This document shows, piece by piece, positions 1-6,851 of a stretch of DNA of 11,901 nucleotides; position 1 is the stretch's first letter, and each line of letters starts with the position of its first letter. A program made the position numbers and the translations under genes. The stretch is from assembly GCA_002926195.1 (NCBI GenBank), contig MZXQ01000051.1, positions 1 to 11,901 on the forward strand, read 5' to 3'. The notes beneath the pieces were generated by a model that saw only the letters and a list, made by a program, of their open reading frames with translations, was not told the origin of the DNA and made no database searches. Origin of the DNA: Candidatus Methanomarinus sp. HR1 (GTDB taxonomy: Archaea > Halobacteriota > Methanosarcinia > Methanosarcinales > Methanocomedenaceae).

Positions 1-230
1 ATTAAAGAGAGTGGAAATAAATCATCAGAAAGTAAATTAATGCAATGTCTAATGGCGAAATCATATGTAGTCTATTCCGGATCAGAAAAAAGAAGTTGGT
101 GGTATTGAGTTTGATTGCTTTTCATGTTTTAACTCAGGCGTAGAATTCAATTTTATTTTTCTGGTTCAGGATTTGCTTTCAGACGTCATTGGAAATCTTG
201 TAACAGTTCATCAGCCTTTTTCTGTATATA

Positions 231-366
231 CTACTCCGCAAGTGTAATTTGGAACTCAATATGACTGCCACAGAGGTCACAGAGAGCACAGAGAGAGGAC
301 TTGGGGGCGGAAAAGACATCTCTGTGTACTCTGGGCAGAAAGTTACAAAAAACAGATATGGTTTAG
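231..366. mobile_element. MITE-like non-coding insertion with TATATA target duplication
   Basis: This 136-bp segment sits between two copies of TATATA (225-230 and 367-372) inside the small gene at 186-462. Its ends read CTACTCC and, on the opposite strand, CTAAACC, so the terminal inverted match is only CTA with a further CC. The interior has no open frame of note. It carries three tandem CACAGAG units and an imperfect inverted repeat, so it could fold as a long hairpin. The clean in-frame restoration of the host gene on removal is the main evidence that it is an insertion. It is too short to encode a transposase and would need help in trans. I recall CACAGAG-type repeats as dispersed elements in many environmental genomes, but cannot verify that here. 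Confidence 0.62.
266..337. repeat. CACAGAG tandem repeats within an imperfect inverted repeat
   Basis: CACAGAG occurs three times with a 9-base period (269-275, 278-284, 287-293). The left arm, TGCCACAGAGGTCACAGAGA at 266-285, pairs with TCTCTGTGTACTCTGGGCA at 319-337, with one single-base gap and two mismatches. The 33-base loop is purine-rich and contains a G-run (302-306). The structure forms the core of the insertion at 231-366. Confidence 0.75.
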
Positions 367-468
367 TATATATTGTGTCTGTGCTTTGACTGATAGACCC
401 TTTGTTTCTTCATAATGATTATTTCGTATCTTTCGAACCATTTCAACCGCTTTCACTGACATAAGTCG

Positions 469-508
469 TCACCTCCATTGGAGAATAGATTGCTATTGTT
501 TTATATCC
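469..508 (-). promoter_or_regulatory. TATA box and ribosome site of the broken small gene
   Basis: On the minus strand, GAAAAAGGATATAAAAC gives a BRE-like purine stretch followed by a TATA box (about 499-508). A start about 25 bases downstream would fall near 478. GGAGGTGA (476 to 469) is a full match to the archaeal anti-Shine-Dalgarno and lies 6 bases before the ATG at 462. The intact promoter and ribosome site argue that the gene was functional until recently. Confidence 0.65.
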
Positions 509-594
509 TTTTTCAAGAACCACAGCCTATCAATCCATTTACTATCAAATAACAATCGGATCATAAACTATTACCACCTCACCAAAGGCATAAT

Positions 595-1713
595 TTAAAA
601 AACCCAAACCTCAACTTCCCCCTCCGTTAATGTTTCATCCTCTTTTATCTCCACAAAACCATCTGCATGTGCAATTGAAGTGATCAGACCGGATCCTCTA
701 AACGTAGGATATGCAACCCCATCAGTTAATTTAACCGGAAGATATCGACGCATCCCATATTCCGAGACCGCTTTTTCTGATAATCGTGCACATCTTATTG
801 TCTTAATAAGCGGAAGATGCGCCATTTTTCTCAACATTGGAAACAACAGGACATGAGCACAGACTAAACAGGATGTCACATTTCCAGGCATACAGATAAT
901 AGGTTTTTCATCTATTACGCCTGCAAGCATCGGCATACCAGGACGCATTTTGACTGTATGGAATAGTACTTCCCCCATCTCGGAGACAATGATAGGCATG
1001 AGGTCCTTCTTACCTGAAGAAATACCTCCCGAAGTTATAATGACATCATATTTCATCGCCTCTACTATTTTCTTTTTTATAAGGTCAATGTCATCAGTTG
1101 CCGTTCCCATAAAAATTGGCGAACATCCGGACTGCTTCACTATTGCACTGAGTGTCAACGAGTTCACATCATTGATACGTGAAAGCTCATCTCCGGTAGA
1201 GAGAACCCCGACATTAGGCGTACCATATACCAAAACATTCCTGACACCCAGTGTTGCGATGATTCCAATATTTCTCTCATGTAAAATGCAACCACTCTTT
1301 AAGATCTTTTCTCCATTTGGTATATCACACCCTTTTTTAGAAATATGCGATTCTCTTTGGGGTTCGTACACTATTACATCATCTTTGAGCCGTTGTGTTT
1401 TTTCAACCGGAATAACGAGATTTGCTCCCACCGGAATCTTCGCACCGGTTGCAACCCAGACGCACTCACCATCTCCAACTATCACATCTCGATCGTCTCC
1501 GGCATGCATCTCTGCTACAAGTTTGAACCTTCGACCATTGAGATCCTTAATTGCATATCCGTCCATCTCCGAGCGATCAAAAGATGGAACATCAATATCT
1601 GAAATTATATCCTCTGCTAAGACACATCCGAGCGAATCGTATACATCCACACGTATTCTCCTATCATAAGAAAATCTATCTAACATTTCCTTTGCATCAT
1701 CTACACAAATCAT
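595..1713 (-). CDS. moeA: Molybdopterin molybdenumtransferase MoeA
   Basis: MoeA inserts molybdate (or tungstate in many archaea) into adenylylated molybdopterin, the last step of Mo/W cofactor synthesis in the cytoplasm. The 372 residues cover the usual domains: the N-terminal region with DVPSFDRSEMDGYA (41-54), the TGAKIPVGA segment (89-97), the MogA-like domain with GVLSTGDEL (169-177), NSLTLSA (184-190) and SGGISSGKKD (228-237), then PGNVTS (276-281) and a C-terminal beta domain ending EGEVEVWVF. The acidic residues expected in the active site (Asp in MDG, Glu in TGDEL, Asp in GKKD) are present. Two normally strong motifs differ: KPGKP is RPGMP (257-261) and PGNPVS is PGNVTS, suggesting a divergent paralogue or altered substrate handling. 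It is the last gene of the operon, starting 4 bases after the proB stop. Length is slightly below the family's typical 400. Confidence 0.93.
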   Translation of the reverse strand: MICVDDAKEMLDRFSYDRRIRVDVYDSLGCVLAEDIISDIDVPSFDRSEMDGYAIKDLNGRRFKLVAEMHAGDDRDVIVGDGECVWVATGAKIPVGANLVIPVEKTQRLKDDVIVYEPQRESHISKKGCDIPNGEKILKSGCILHERNIGIIATLGVRNVLVYGTPNVGVLSTGDELSRINDVNSLTLSAIVKQSGCSPIFMGTATDDIDLIKKKIVEAMKYDVIITSGGISSGKKDLMPIIVSEMGEVLFHTVKMRPGMPMLAGVIDEKPIICMPGNVTSCLVCAHVLLFPMLRKMAHLPLIKTIRCARLSEKAVSEYGMRRYLPVKLTDGVAYPTFRGSGLITSIAHADGFVEIKEDETLTEGEVEVWVF

Positions 1714-1717
1714 TGTA

Positions 1718-2521
1718 TCACATATCCTGCTTGCTTTTTTTATAAAACAGCGTTCCTATTTCCTCCCCTTCGACAATCCTCCTGATCACATCATCTTTAT
1801 CCCCATTTGCGATAATAAGATCACATCCTGCATCTATACATATCCTTGCAGCATCGATCTTTGTTTTCATCCCACCAACAGCAAGTCCGGATTCGGTTTT
1901 TTCTGCCATAACCTCAATTTCCGGTGTTATCGCTGCAACTGTTTTGATCAACCTCGCACTTTCATTATCTCTTGGATTGCTATCATATAAACCATCAACA
2001 TCTGTCAGAATGATAAGAAGATCCGCACCCGTATCAACGCAAACCATTGCAGAGAGATTATCATTATCACCAAACGTTTTACTTATCTCGTCCGTAGCTA
2101 CGACATCGTTCTCATTAATGATCGGAGTAACATTCAACTTCAGGAGTTCACGTATCCCGTTTCTCATATTCCCATGTTTTGTCTCATCTTTAAAATCATC
2201 ATAAGTAAGTAAGATCTGGGCAACAATCCCACCGTAATGTTCAAAAGCATGGTGATACACTTCCATAACTTTGCTTTGCCCGATCGCAGCGCAAACCTGT
2301 CTTAAAACAATCTCCGAAGGCCTCTTTTTAAGAGAAAGTTCATTACATCCGAGCCCGATCGCACCTGAGGTAACAATAATAAACTCCTTTCCCTGCATCT
2401 TAAGCTCGGATATCTGCTCTGCGATACTCTCGATCAATACGTAATTGAGACCCCGCCCCTCACTGGCAAGTGTGTTCGTTCCTATCTTAACAACAATCCT
2501 ATCTGTTTTAAGTGATCTCAT
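1718..2521 (-). CDS. proB: Glutamate 5-kinase (no PUA domain)
   Basis: This enzyme phosphorylates glutamate to gamma-glutamyl phosphate, the committed and usually proline-inhibited step of proline synthesis. The amino-acid kinase fold is complete: VVKIGTNTLA (10-19), VTSGAIGLG (50-58), INENDVVATDE (135-145), GDNDNLSA (151-158), LTDVDGLYD (172-180) and GGMKTKIDAA (216-225). The protein ends at residue 267, just after the kinase domain, so the C-terminal PUA domain of E. coli ProB (about 367 residues) is absent; PUA-less forms are known in other lineages. It starts 3 bases after the proA stop, so the two are almost certainly co-translated and pass their unstable intermediate within a shared complex or locality. 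Confidence 0.95.
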   Translation of the reverse strand: MRSLKTDRIVVKIGTNTLASEGRGLNYVLIESIAEQISELKMQGKEFIIVTSGAIGLGCNELSLKKRPSEIVLRQVCAAIGQSKVMEVYHHAFEHYGGIVAQILLTYDDFKDETKHGNMRNGIRELLKLNVTPIINENDVVATDEISKTFGDNDNLSAMVCVDTGADLLIILTDVDGLYDSNPRDNESARLIKTVAAITPEIEVMAEKTESGLAVGGMKTKIDAARICIDAGCDLIIANGDKDDVIRRIVEGEEIGTLFYKKSKQDM

Positions 2522-2524
2522 ATC

Positions 2525-3805
2525 TCATACCAACTGTCGGTGGGTGAACTTTTTAATGCCATTAGCATAATCACCAACGATCTGCCCATCTCCTATTAAC
2601 TTGTACTTATATATCGTAAGACCCTCAAGTCCTACAGGTCCGCGAGAGTGGATCTTACCAGTCGATATCCCAAGCTCAGAACCAAGCCCATACCTGTATC
2701 CATCAGAGAACCTTGTTGAGCAGTTCCACATTACTGAAGACGAATCCACCTCGTTTAAGAAGCGCTGTGCCTTCTTTTCATTAGATGTTACTATCGCATC
2801 AGTGTGATGACTGCTATACCTATTTATATGATCTATCGCATCCGTAAGCGAATCAACTGTCCTGATCGATAGAATGAGGTCATTATACTCACATTCCCAG
2901 TCACTTTTTGATGCATTAATACACCCGATCACCCCTTTTACTCTCTCATCTCCCCTCAACTCAACATTTTGTTCATCATATCTTACCTTGATCATAGGCA
3001 GGAATTTATTAGCAACATCTCTGTGAACAAGGAGGGTTTCCATCGCATTGCAGACCGCAGCATACTGACATTTCGAATCAAATGCAATATCAACCGCCAT
3101 ATCAAGATTTGCCTCCTCATCCACATAAACATGACATATCCCTTCCGAATGTCCCATCACAGGGATCTTCGTATTTTGCTGTATGTATTTCACAAGCGCT
3201 CCACTGCCTCTCGGGATTATAAGATCGATATCGCTATCAAGTTTCAGCAACTTACGCACATCCTCTCTCGTCTCGATAAGCTGGATTGAACCAATAAAGA
3301 CCGCATCCTGCTCAATTGCATCTTTTATCAGGTTAAAAAGGATTCTATTACTACCTTTAGCCTCGGAACCACCCTTTAAAACGACCGCATTCCCTGACTT
3401 AATACAAAGCGTTGTGATCTGGACGAGTGCTTCAGGTCGTGATTCAAAGATCACACCAATAAGACCGATCGGAGTTGAGACCTTATATAGCGTTAGCGAC
3501 TCATCAAGTTCGGTTGCCAAAAGGACTTTTCCAACCGGGTCTTCAAGTCCTATTACAGATTTTACACCCTCAATTATCTCATCGATCTTTTTATTGTCCA
3601 GTTCAAGCCTTTTTATAAGTACTGGTGTGAGGTTTGCCTTTTTTGCCTCCTTTACATCTTTCTCATTCGCGCTAAGTATCTTATCTCTATTTTCATCCAG
3701 GTTATGAGCCACACGCTCAAGTGCACTATTCTTAGCCTCTGTAGATACAGATGCAATCCCAGGTGTTGCCTCACTGGCCAGTTTTACCTGTTCTTTGATT
3801 GTCAT
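2525..3805 (-). CDS. proA: Gamma-glutamyl phosphate reductase
   Basis: ProA reduces gamma-glutamyl phosphate with NADPH to glutamate-5-semialdehyde, which cyclises to pyrroline-5-carboxylate; ProC then finishes proline. The 426 residues match the usual length. Visible family motifs are TPIGLIGVIFESRPEA (111-126), GNAVVLKGGSEA (138-149, cofactor binding), IIPRGSGALV (196-205), MGHSEGICHVYVD (217-229) and YAAVCNAMETLLVH (248-261), where Cys252 is the expected catalytic thiol. The start ATG at 3805 has AAGGAG at 3818-3813, 7 bases upstream. It follows the ABC ATPase gene by 23 bases and precedes proB by 3. Its own clear ribosome site separates the proline pair from the transport genes translationally, although all lie on one strand without an obvious promoter between them. 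No proC is present in the window. Confidence 0.96.
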   Translation of the reverse strand: MTIKEQVKLASEATPGIASVSTEAKNSALERVAHNLDENRDKILSANEKDVKEAKKANLTPVLIKRLELDNKKIDEIIEGVKSVIGLEDPVGKVLLATELDESLTLYKVSTPIGLIGVIFESRPEALVQITTLCIKSGNAVVLKGGSEAKGSNRILFNLIKDAIEQDAVFIGSIQLIETREDVRKLLKLDSDIDLIIPRGSGALVKYIQQNTKIPVMGHSEGICHVYVDEEANLDMAVDIAFDSKCQYAAVCNAMETLLVHRDVANKFLPMIKVRYDEQNVELRGDERVKGVIGCINASKSDWECEYNDLILSIRTVDSLTDAIDHINRYSSHHTDAIVTSNEKKAQRFLNEVDSSSVMWNCSTRFSDGYRYGLGSELGISTGKIHSRGPVGLEGLTIYKYKLIGDGQIVGDYANGIKKFTHRQLV

Positions 3806-3828
3806 TCTTATTCTCCTTATTAAAAAAA

Positions 3829-4896
3829 TTACATTATCACATGAACCGAAGTTGCTTTAAACTTCAATATTACTTTGTCTCCCTTCTTCAATCCCAGATC
3901 ACGCGTTGCGAGTCTTGTTATATCAACTGATATTTCATCTTCACCGACATCGACCAAAACCCTCATCAAAGGACCATTTGGAAATATGGTAATAATTCGA
4001 CCGGCAATCTCATTTCTTGCACTCGTTTTCTGGTCGGATTTCATTAAGATAATCTCTTCCGGTCTGACACACGCTTTCACATGTGTTCCTTCGGTGGATG
4101 GTATAAGAACCGCAGTCAACTCGAAATTTTCTGTTGAGATTTGCATCACTCCACCTTCCTCATCTAATGTAGTGATCTTTCCATTAAAAATGTTCTTCAT
4201 GCCAATGAACCTTGCCACAAATTCTCGTTGGGGCTTATAGAAGATCTTCTCCGGTGTTCCAACCTCCTCATTCTGTCCATTATTCAGGACCGCTATCCGA
4301 TCACCAAGCATCATGGCTTCCACCTGATCGTGCGTCACATAAATAGTCGTAAGACCTACATCTTTTTGTAACTGTTTCATCTCATGTCTTAACCGTTCAC
4401 GAACCATCGCATCCAAATTGCTCAGTGGTTCATCCATGAGTATACATTCCGGTTCTGTAACAAGTGCTCTGGCAAGTGCAACTCGTTGCTGTTCTCCACC
4501 GCTCAATTTCATTGGATTCTTGTTATCAAACCCATCAAGACCAACGAGTTCCAGGGCTCGTTTCACTTCATTTCTATTATTCCTTTGTTTATGTCTCGCT
4601 TTTAAACCGAATTCGATATTTTCATAGATATTCAGATGTGGAAATAATGCATAATTCTGGAATACAAAACCAATTCCCCTCTTATGAGGTGGTATATCAT
4701 TTATTCGTGAGCCATCTACATAAATATCTCCCTTATCCTCCCTTATAAGTCCTGCAATTATTGAAAGTGTTGTCGTCTTTCCACAGCCGGATGATCCGAG
4801 AAGGACGAACATCTCACCTTTTTTTACATTCAAATTTAACGATCTCAATACCTCTTTTTCCTTAAAGGACTTGCAGATGTCATTTAATTGAATCAT
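3829..4896 (-). CDS. wtpC: Molybdate/tungstate ABC transporter ATP-binding protein
   Basis: This is the cytoplasmic ATPase of an oxyanion importer. With the start at 4896 it has 355 residues: Walker A GSSGCGKTT (34-42), Q-loop Gln80 in FVFQNYALFPH, signature LSGGEQQR (131-138), Walker B CILMDEP (151-157), H-loop THD (188-190), and a roughly 150-residue C-terminal region ending in a TOBE-like oxyanion-binding fold (TSVHVIM). The ATG at 4896 is preferred because GGGAGGT lies just upstream (about 4901-4907). A longer frame to 4935 would need a TTG and has no ribosome site. The gene overlaps the permease gene by 17 bases, implying coupled translation. ModC, WtpC and sulfate- or polyamine-type ATPases are hard to separate by sequence. 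The choice of Mo/W rests on the permease and on moeA in the same operon. Confidence 0.85.
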   Translation of the reverse strand: MIQLNDICKSFKEKEVLRSLNLNVKKGEMFVLLGSSGCGKTTTLSIIAGLIREDKGDIYVDGSRINDIPPHKRGIGFVFQNYALFPHLNIYENIEFGLKARHKQRNNRNEVKRALELVGLDGFDNKNPMKLSGGEQQRVALARALVTEPECILMDEPLSNLDAMVRERLRHEMKQLQKDVGLTTIYVTHDQVEAMMLGDRIAVLNNGQNEEVGTPEKIFYKPQREFVARFIGMKNIFNGKITTLDEEGGVMQISTENFELTAVLIPSTEGTHVKACVRPEEIILMKSDQKTSARNEIAGRIITIFPNGPLMRVLVDVGEDEISVDITRLATRDLGLKKGDKVILKFKATSVHVIM

Positions 4897-5683
4897 TGTA
4901 CCTCCCAAAATATTTAAAAACGATGAGCGTTGCAAAAGCAGAGACTATCAATAGCAAAGAAAGAGCGACAGAAGCATCGAGATTACCAGATAATGCATGC
5001 ATATAAATCCCGATCGTCATCGTCTCGGTTTTGTATGGAATACATCCGGCCACCATTGCAGTTGCTCCGAATTCGCCAAGAGCACGAGCCCATGTCATAA
5101 TAATACCGGATATAATTCCATTACGTGCAAGTGGAAGTGATACATTTCTAAATGTATAGAATTCTGATGCTCCGAGTGTTCTCGCAGCTGTTAATATGTC
5201 TTGATCGATCGATTCAAATGCAATCCTTGCTGATCTTATCAAAAAAGGAGATGCGACAAACAGTTGTGCGATGATTATTCCCTTTATCGTGAAAATGACA
5301 TCGAACTGGCTATAGAGCCCCTGGCCCCCAAATGCGATGAGAATCGCAAGACCACAGACTAACGGTGGCGATATGATTGGAAGATCGATCAATGTATCAA
5401 GAATGATCTTACCTTTAAATCTCCTTGTAGCAAGAAGGTATGCAACCGGAATCCCGAAGATAAGAGCAAGAATAACAACGGCGATCGAGGTCTCAAGGCT
5501 GATGATGATGGATGATAAAATTTCCGGAGATTTGATATTGTTTATAAATTCATTTAAGGATGTTGCGGTAAGAAGGCACGCGATTATCGTTCCGAGAAAG
5601 ACAAAGTAGATACCTGCTATAAGGGATATTAGAATATGAAAGAAAGAATTATGATGTATAAGATGGAATCGTTGTTCGAACAA
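4880..5683 (-). CDS. wtpB: Molybdate/tungstate ABC transporter permease
   Basis: This is an inner-membrane channel subunit of the ModB/WtpB family. The 267 residues contain about six membrane segments: 13-41, 57-85, 93-120, 128-152, a segment near 186-205, and 236-257. The cytoplasmic EAA loop that contacts the ATPase is AARTLGASEFYTFRNVSLPL (about 165-184), followed by the diagnostic ARALGEFGATAMVAG. The start appears to be TTG at 5683: no in-frame ATG exists near the N-terminus, and AGAGGT (5696-5691) sits 7 bases upstream. The gene begins 19 bases after the DUF364 stop and overlaps the ATPase gene by 17 bases. No gene for the extracellular oxyanion-binding protein (ModA/WtpA) lies in this operon, so it must be elsewhere or be replaced by another partner. 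Molybdate versus tungstate cannot be told from sequence. Confidence 0.84.
   Translation of the reverse strand: MFEQRFHLIHHNSFFHILISLIAGIYFVFLGTIIACLLTATSLNEFINNIKSPEILSSIIISLETSIAVVILALIFGIPVAYLLATRRFKGKIILDTLIDLPIISPPLVCGLAILIAFGGQGLYSQFDVIFTIKGIIIAQLFVASPFLIRSARIAFESIDQDILTAARTLGASEFYTFRNVSLPLARNGIISGIIMTWARALGEFGATAMVAGCIPYKTETMTIGIYMHALSGNLDASVALSLLLIVSAFATLIVFKYFGRYNDSIK
4898..4907 (-). promoter_or_regulatory. Ribosome binding site that fixes the ATPase start
   Basis: The minus strand reads TTTTGGGAGGTACA directly before the ATG at 4896. GGGAGGT is a strong Shine-Dalgarno at the correct spacing and lies inside the end of the permease gene. It decides between the ATG at 4896 and an upstream TTG at 4935. 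Confidence 0.75.
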
Positions 5684-5702
5684 ATCATATACCTCTATTT
5701 CT

Positions 5703-6401
5703 TTATCTCTCCATTACCAGAAACTCTATCGAATCCTTAAACTGCTTCACCTTACCAACACCCTGTGCGATCTTTGCCATCATCATCTGCTCATCCACCA
5801 CGTCTATCCCGGCAATCATATCCACACCATAATCAAATAGAACATCAGACATCGGTGTGCTAGGACCCATAATGATCGTGAATCCCTGACTCAATTCTAA
5901 TAATCGCTCAATTGACTTGTTGATTATTGCTGTACTCGTTATTACTACAATATCTGCCTTTGGAATTATGTGTTCTGATGCGGTATCCGGCAAATCCCCT
6001 TTTTTTGGTTGCTTCTCTATGACCCATAGTTCATCTGCAATTATCCGTAATTCATCTGCAACCGGAAAATGTCCGATCATCGCTATCTTATTGCCTGGTG
6101 CATTTTTAAGTAGATAATCAGAAACATTCAATTTCTTACCTCGCGGAGTGATCAGCGAGTTGAGTGCTGCAAGACCCAAACCTGCCTCTATCATATTCCA
6201 CGATTTCAAATAATCGGCGAGTTCAAGTGCGGTCTTGTCAGTTAATCTCCCGACGTCCCGTACCATTTGATCATGTGGTGAGCCAAAATTCTTTGCAATT
6301 CCACAGTTCCTGCTCGAAACTCCTATCCATGTATAACCAACACGAATATCCTTCACTTGTGTATCTATCCGATCCTGGATCAGGTCTTCTATCAATTTCA
6401 T
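5703..6401 (-). CDS. DUF364 (Rossmann-like) protein, possible metal handling
   Basis: The 232-residue soluble protein shows the two-part layout of the PF04016 family: an N-terminal DUF4213-like part (to about residue 90) and a C-terminal Rossmann-like part with KIAMIGHFP, ADIVVITSTAIIN and the family signature MGPSTPMSDVLFDYGVDMIA. A crystal structure of a bacterial member led to the proposal of heavy-metal chelation, but no function is proven. I use the ATG at 6401, with a partial Shine-Dalgarno (AAGTGA) at suitable distance; a GTG at 6410 is the alternative and would add MKY. It is the first gene of the operon with a Mo/W-type transporter and moeA, so a role in metal or cofactor trafficking is a reasonable inference. 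Stop-to-start distance to the permease is 19 bases. Confidence 0.8.
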   Translation of the reverse strand: MKLIEDLIQDRIDTQVKDIRVGYTWIGVSSRNCGIAKNFGSPHDQMVRDVGRLTDKTALELADYLKSWNMIEAGLGLAALNSLITPRGKKLNVSDYLLKNAPGNKIAMIGHFPVADELRIIADELWVIEKQPKKGDLPDTASEHIIPKADIVVITSTAIINKSIERLLELSQGFTIIMGPSTPMSDVLFDYGVDMIAGIDVVDEQMMMAKIAQGVGKVKQFKDSIEFLVMER

Positions 6402-6490
6402 GTATTTCACTTCATTTGACTTTCGTCTGAATATGGACTAAATCCGTATTTCTCAAATTCCCTTTAATTAATGTTGTGTGTTATTGCTAT

Positions 6491-6520
6491 ATTCAACGAA
6501 TATCATGATGTTCGTGAAAT
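6491..6520. promoter_or_regulatory. 30-bp dyad, candidate operator
   Basis: The half-sites ATTCAACGAATATCA (6491-6505) and TGATGTTCGTGAAAT (6506-6520) are inverted copies matching at 12 of 15 positions around the centre 6505/6506. The inner 18 bp, CGAA.ATCATGAT.TTCG, mismatch at only one position per arm. It sits immediately downstream of the TATA box, where a bound repressor would block transcription. Its symmetry and position fit a homodimeric regulator; which regulator is unknown. Confidence 0.55.
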
Positions 6521-6539
6521 GGATATAAATATATTTCGG
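6521..6539 (-). promoter_or_regulatory. BRE/TATA promoter of the DUF364-moeA operon
   Basis: The minus strand reads CCGAAATATATTTATATCC: a BRE-like CCGAAA joined to a TATA box (about 6523-6534). A start 25 bases downstream would fall near 6500, giving a leader of about 100 bases before the ATG at 6401. The dyad at 6491-6520 would lie across the transcription start. Confidence 0.55.
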
Positions 6540-6627
6540 TTTATTTTACCAATAAAGTTAAGTTAAAATGGTTGCTTTTGGTTAATATCTTTTTTGGGTC
6601 ATGTGGGGAGGTTATTGAAAAACGCAA

Positions 6628-6644
6628 GCAAACAGCTTGTTTGC
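6628..6644. repeat. Short perfect inverted repeat
   Basis: GCAAACA (6628-6634) and TGTTTGC (6638-6644) are perfect inverted copies with a 3-base spacer, GCT. It lies midway between the divergent promoters, about 210 bp upstream of the sulfite-reductase-like gene. It could be a regulator site; nothing else identifies it. Confidence 0.4.
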
Positions 6645-6750
6645 CAAATACATTATAAAAAAGCTATCGCAATTGTTTTGTTATATTATGTCAATAACTC
6701 ACCCACACAATCAGGTATTTAATCATTGGTTTTCTTGAGAGGATACATTT

Positions 6751-6790
6751 TTATCATTATTATGTTGATAATATGTGAAAAGATATATAT
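6751..6790 (+). promoter_or_regulatory. Promoter of the sulfite-reductase-like gene with upstream inverted repeat
   Basis: GTGAAAAGATATATATTC (6775-6792) supplies a BRE-like purine run and a TATA box, about 65 bases before the ATG at 6852, so the leader would be about 40 bases. Directly upstream, TTATCA (6751-6756) and TGATAA (6766-6771) form an inverted repeat with a 9-base spacer, positioned as an activator or BRE-adjacent regulator site would be. Confidence 0.5.
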
Positions 6791-6851
6791 TCAATTTCAG
6801 CAATATTAGAGTGTTACATTGGTTGTTTTAATACTACCTTAAGGATTAACA

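Larger units (their letters stand above)
186..462 (-). pseudogene. Small antitoxin-like gene interrupted by a 136-bp insertion
   Basis: Reading from an ATG at 462, the frame gives MSVKAVEMVRKIRNNHYEET and so on to residue 32 (QYI). It then enters foreign sequence and stops at 343, leaving a 39-residue product with a meaningless tail (LNHICFL). The genuine continuation lies at 186-224 (QKKADELLQDFQ, then TGA). Deleting the insertion plus one copy of TATATA joins ...ACA CAA TAT ATA to CAG AAA AAG... in frame, giving a 44-residue charged protein, probably helical. Read-through of the TGA at 186-188 continues as RLKANPEPEK to a TAA at 153-155, so that TGA may itself be a nonsense mutation of an Arg codon. 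A strong ribosome site and a TATA box precede the gene. The N-terminal pattern (VEMVRKIR..HYEETK.LS) resembles small archaeal proteins that I recall as antitoxin partners; this assignment is from memory and uncertain. No intact toxin gene is visible downstream within the window. Confidence 0.68.
6402..6851. other. Divergent intergenic region with two promoters and dyads
   Basis: This roughly 450-bp AT-rich gap separates the minus-strand transport operon from the plus-strand sulfite-reductase-like gene. It holds a minus-strand BRE/TATA (6521-6539), a 30-bp dyad (6491-6520), a short hairpin (6628-6644), and a plus-strand TATA box with an upstream inverted repeat (6751-6790). I see no coding frame or tRNA in it. 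The middle part (6541-6750) is otherwise unexplained. Confidence 0.6.

Noticed and set aside
1..152. Coding sequence in the left edge region
   Set aside because: Short frames exist on both strands, including a plus-strand one with SYVVYSGSEKRSWWY, but all stop quickly, none has start signals, and I recognise nothing in them. A decayed partner gene cannot be excluded.
269..293. CRISPR-like array
   Set aside because: The CACAGAG units are 7 bases at a 9-base period with no spacers, and belong to the inverted-repeat element.
950..1669. Long plus-strand open frame opposite moeA
   Set aside because: It is the antisense shadow of moeA: Ser/Thr/Ile/Pro-rich, no recognisable domain, no promoter or ribosome site. 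The same reasoning removes the plus-strand frames across proA, proB and the ABC genes.
4897..4935. Longer N-terminus of the ABC ATPase (13 extra residues)
   Set aside because: It would need a TTG start without a ribosome site. The ATG at 4896 has GGGAGGT upstream and gives the normal family N-terminus.
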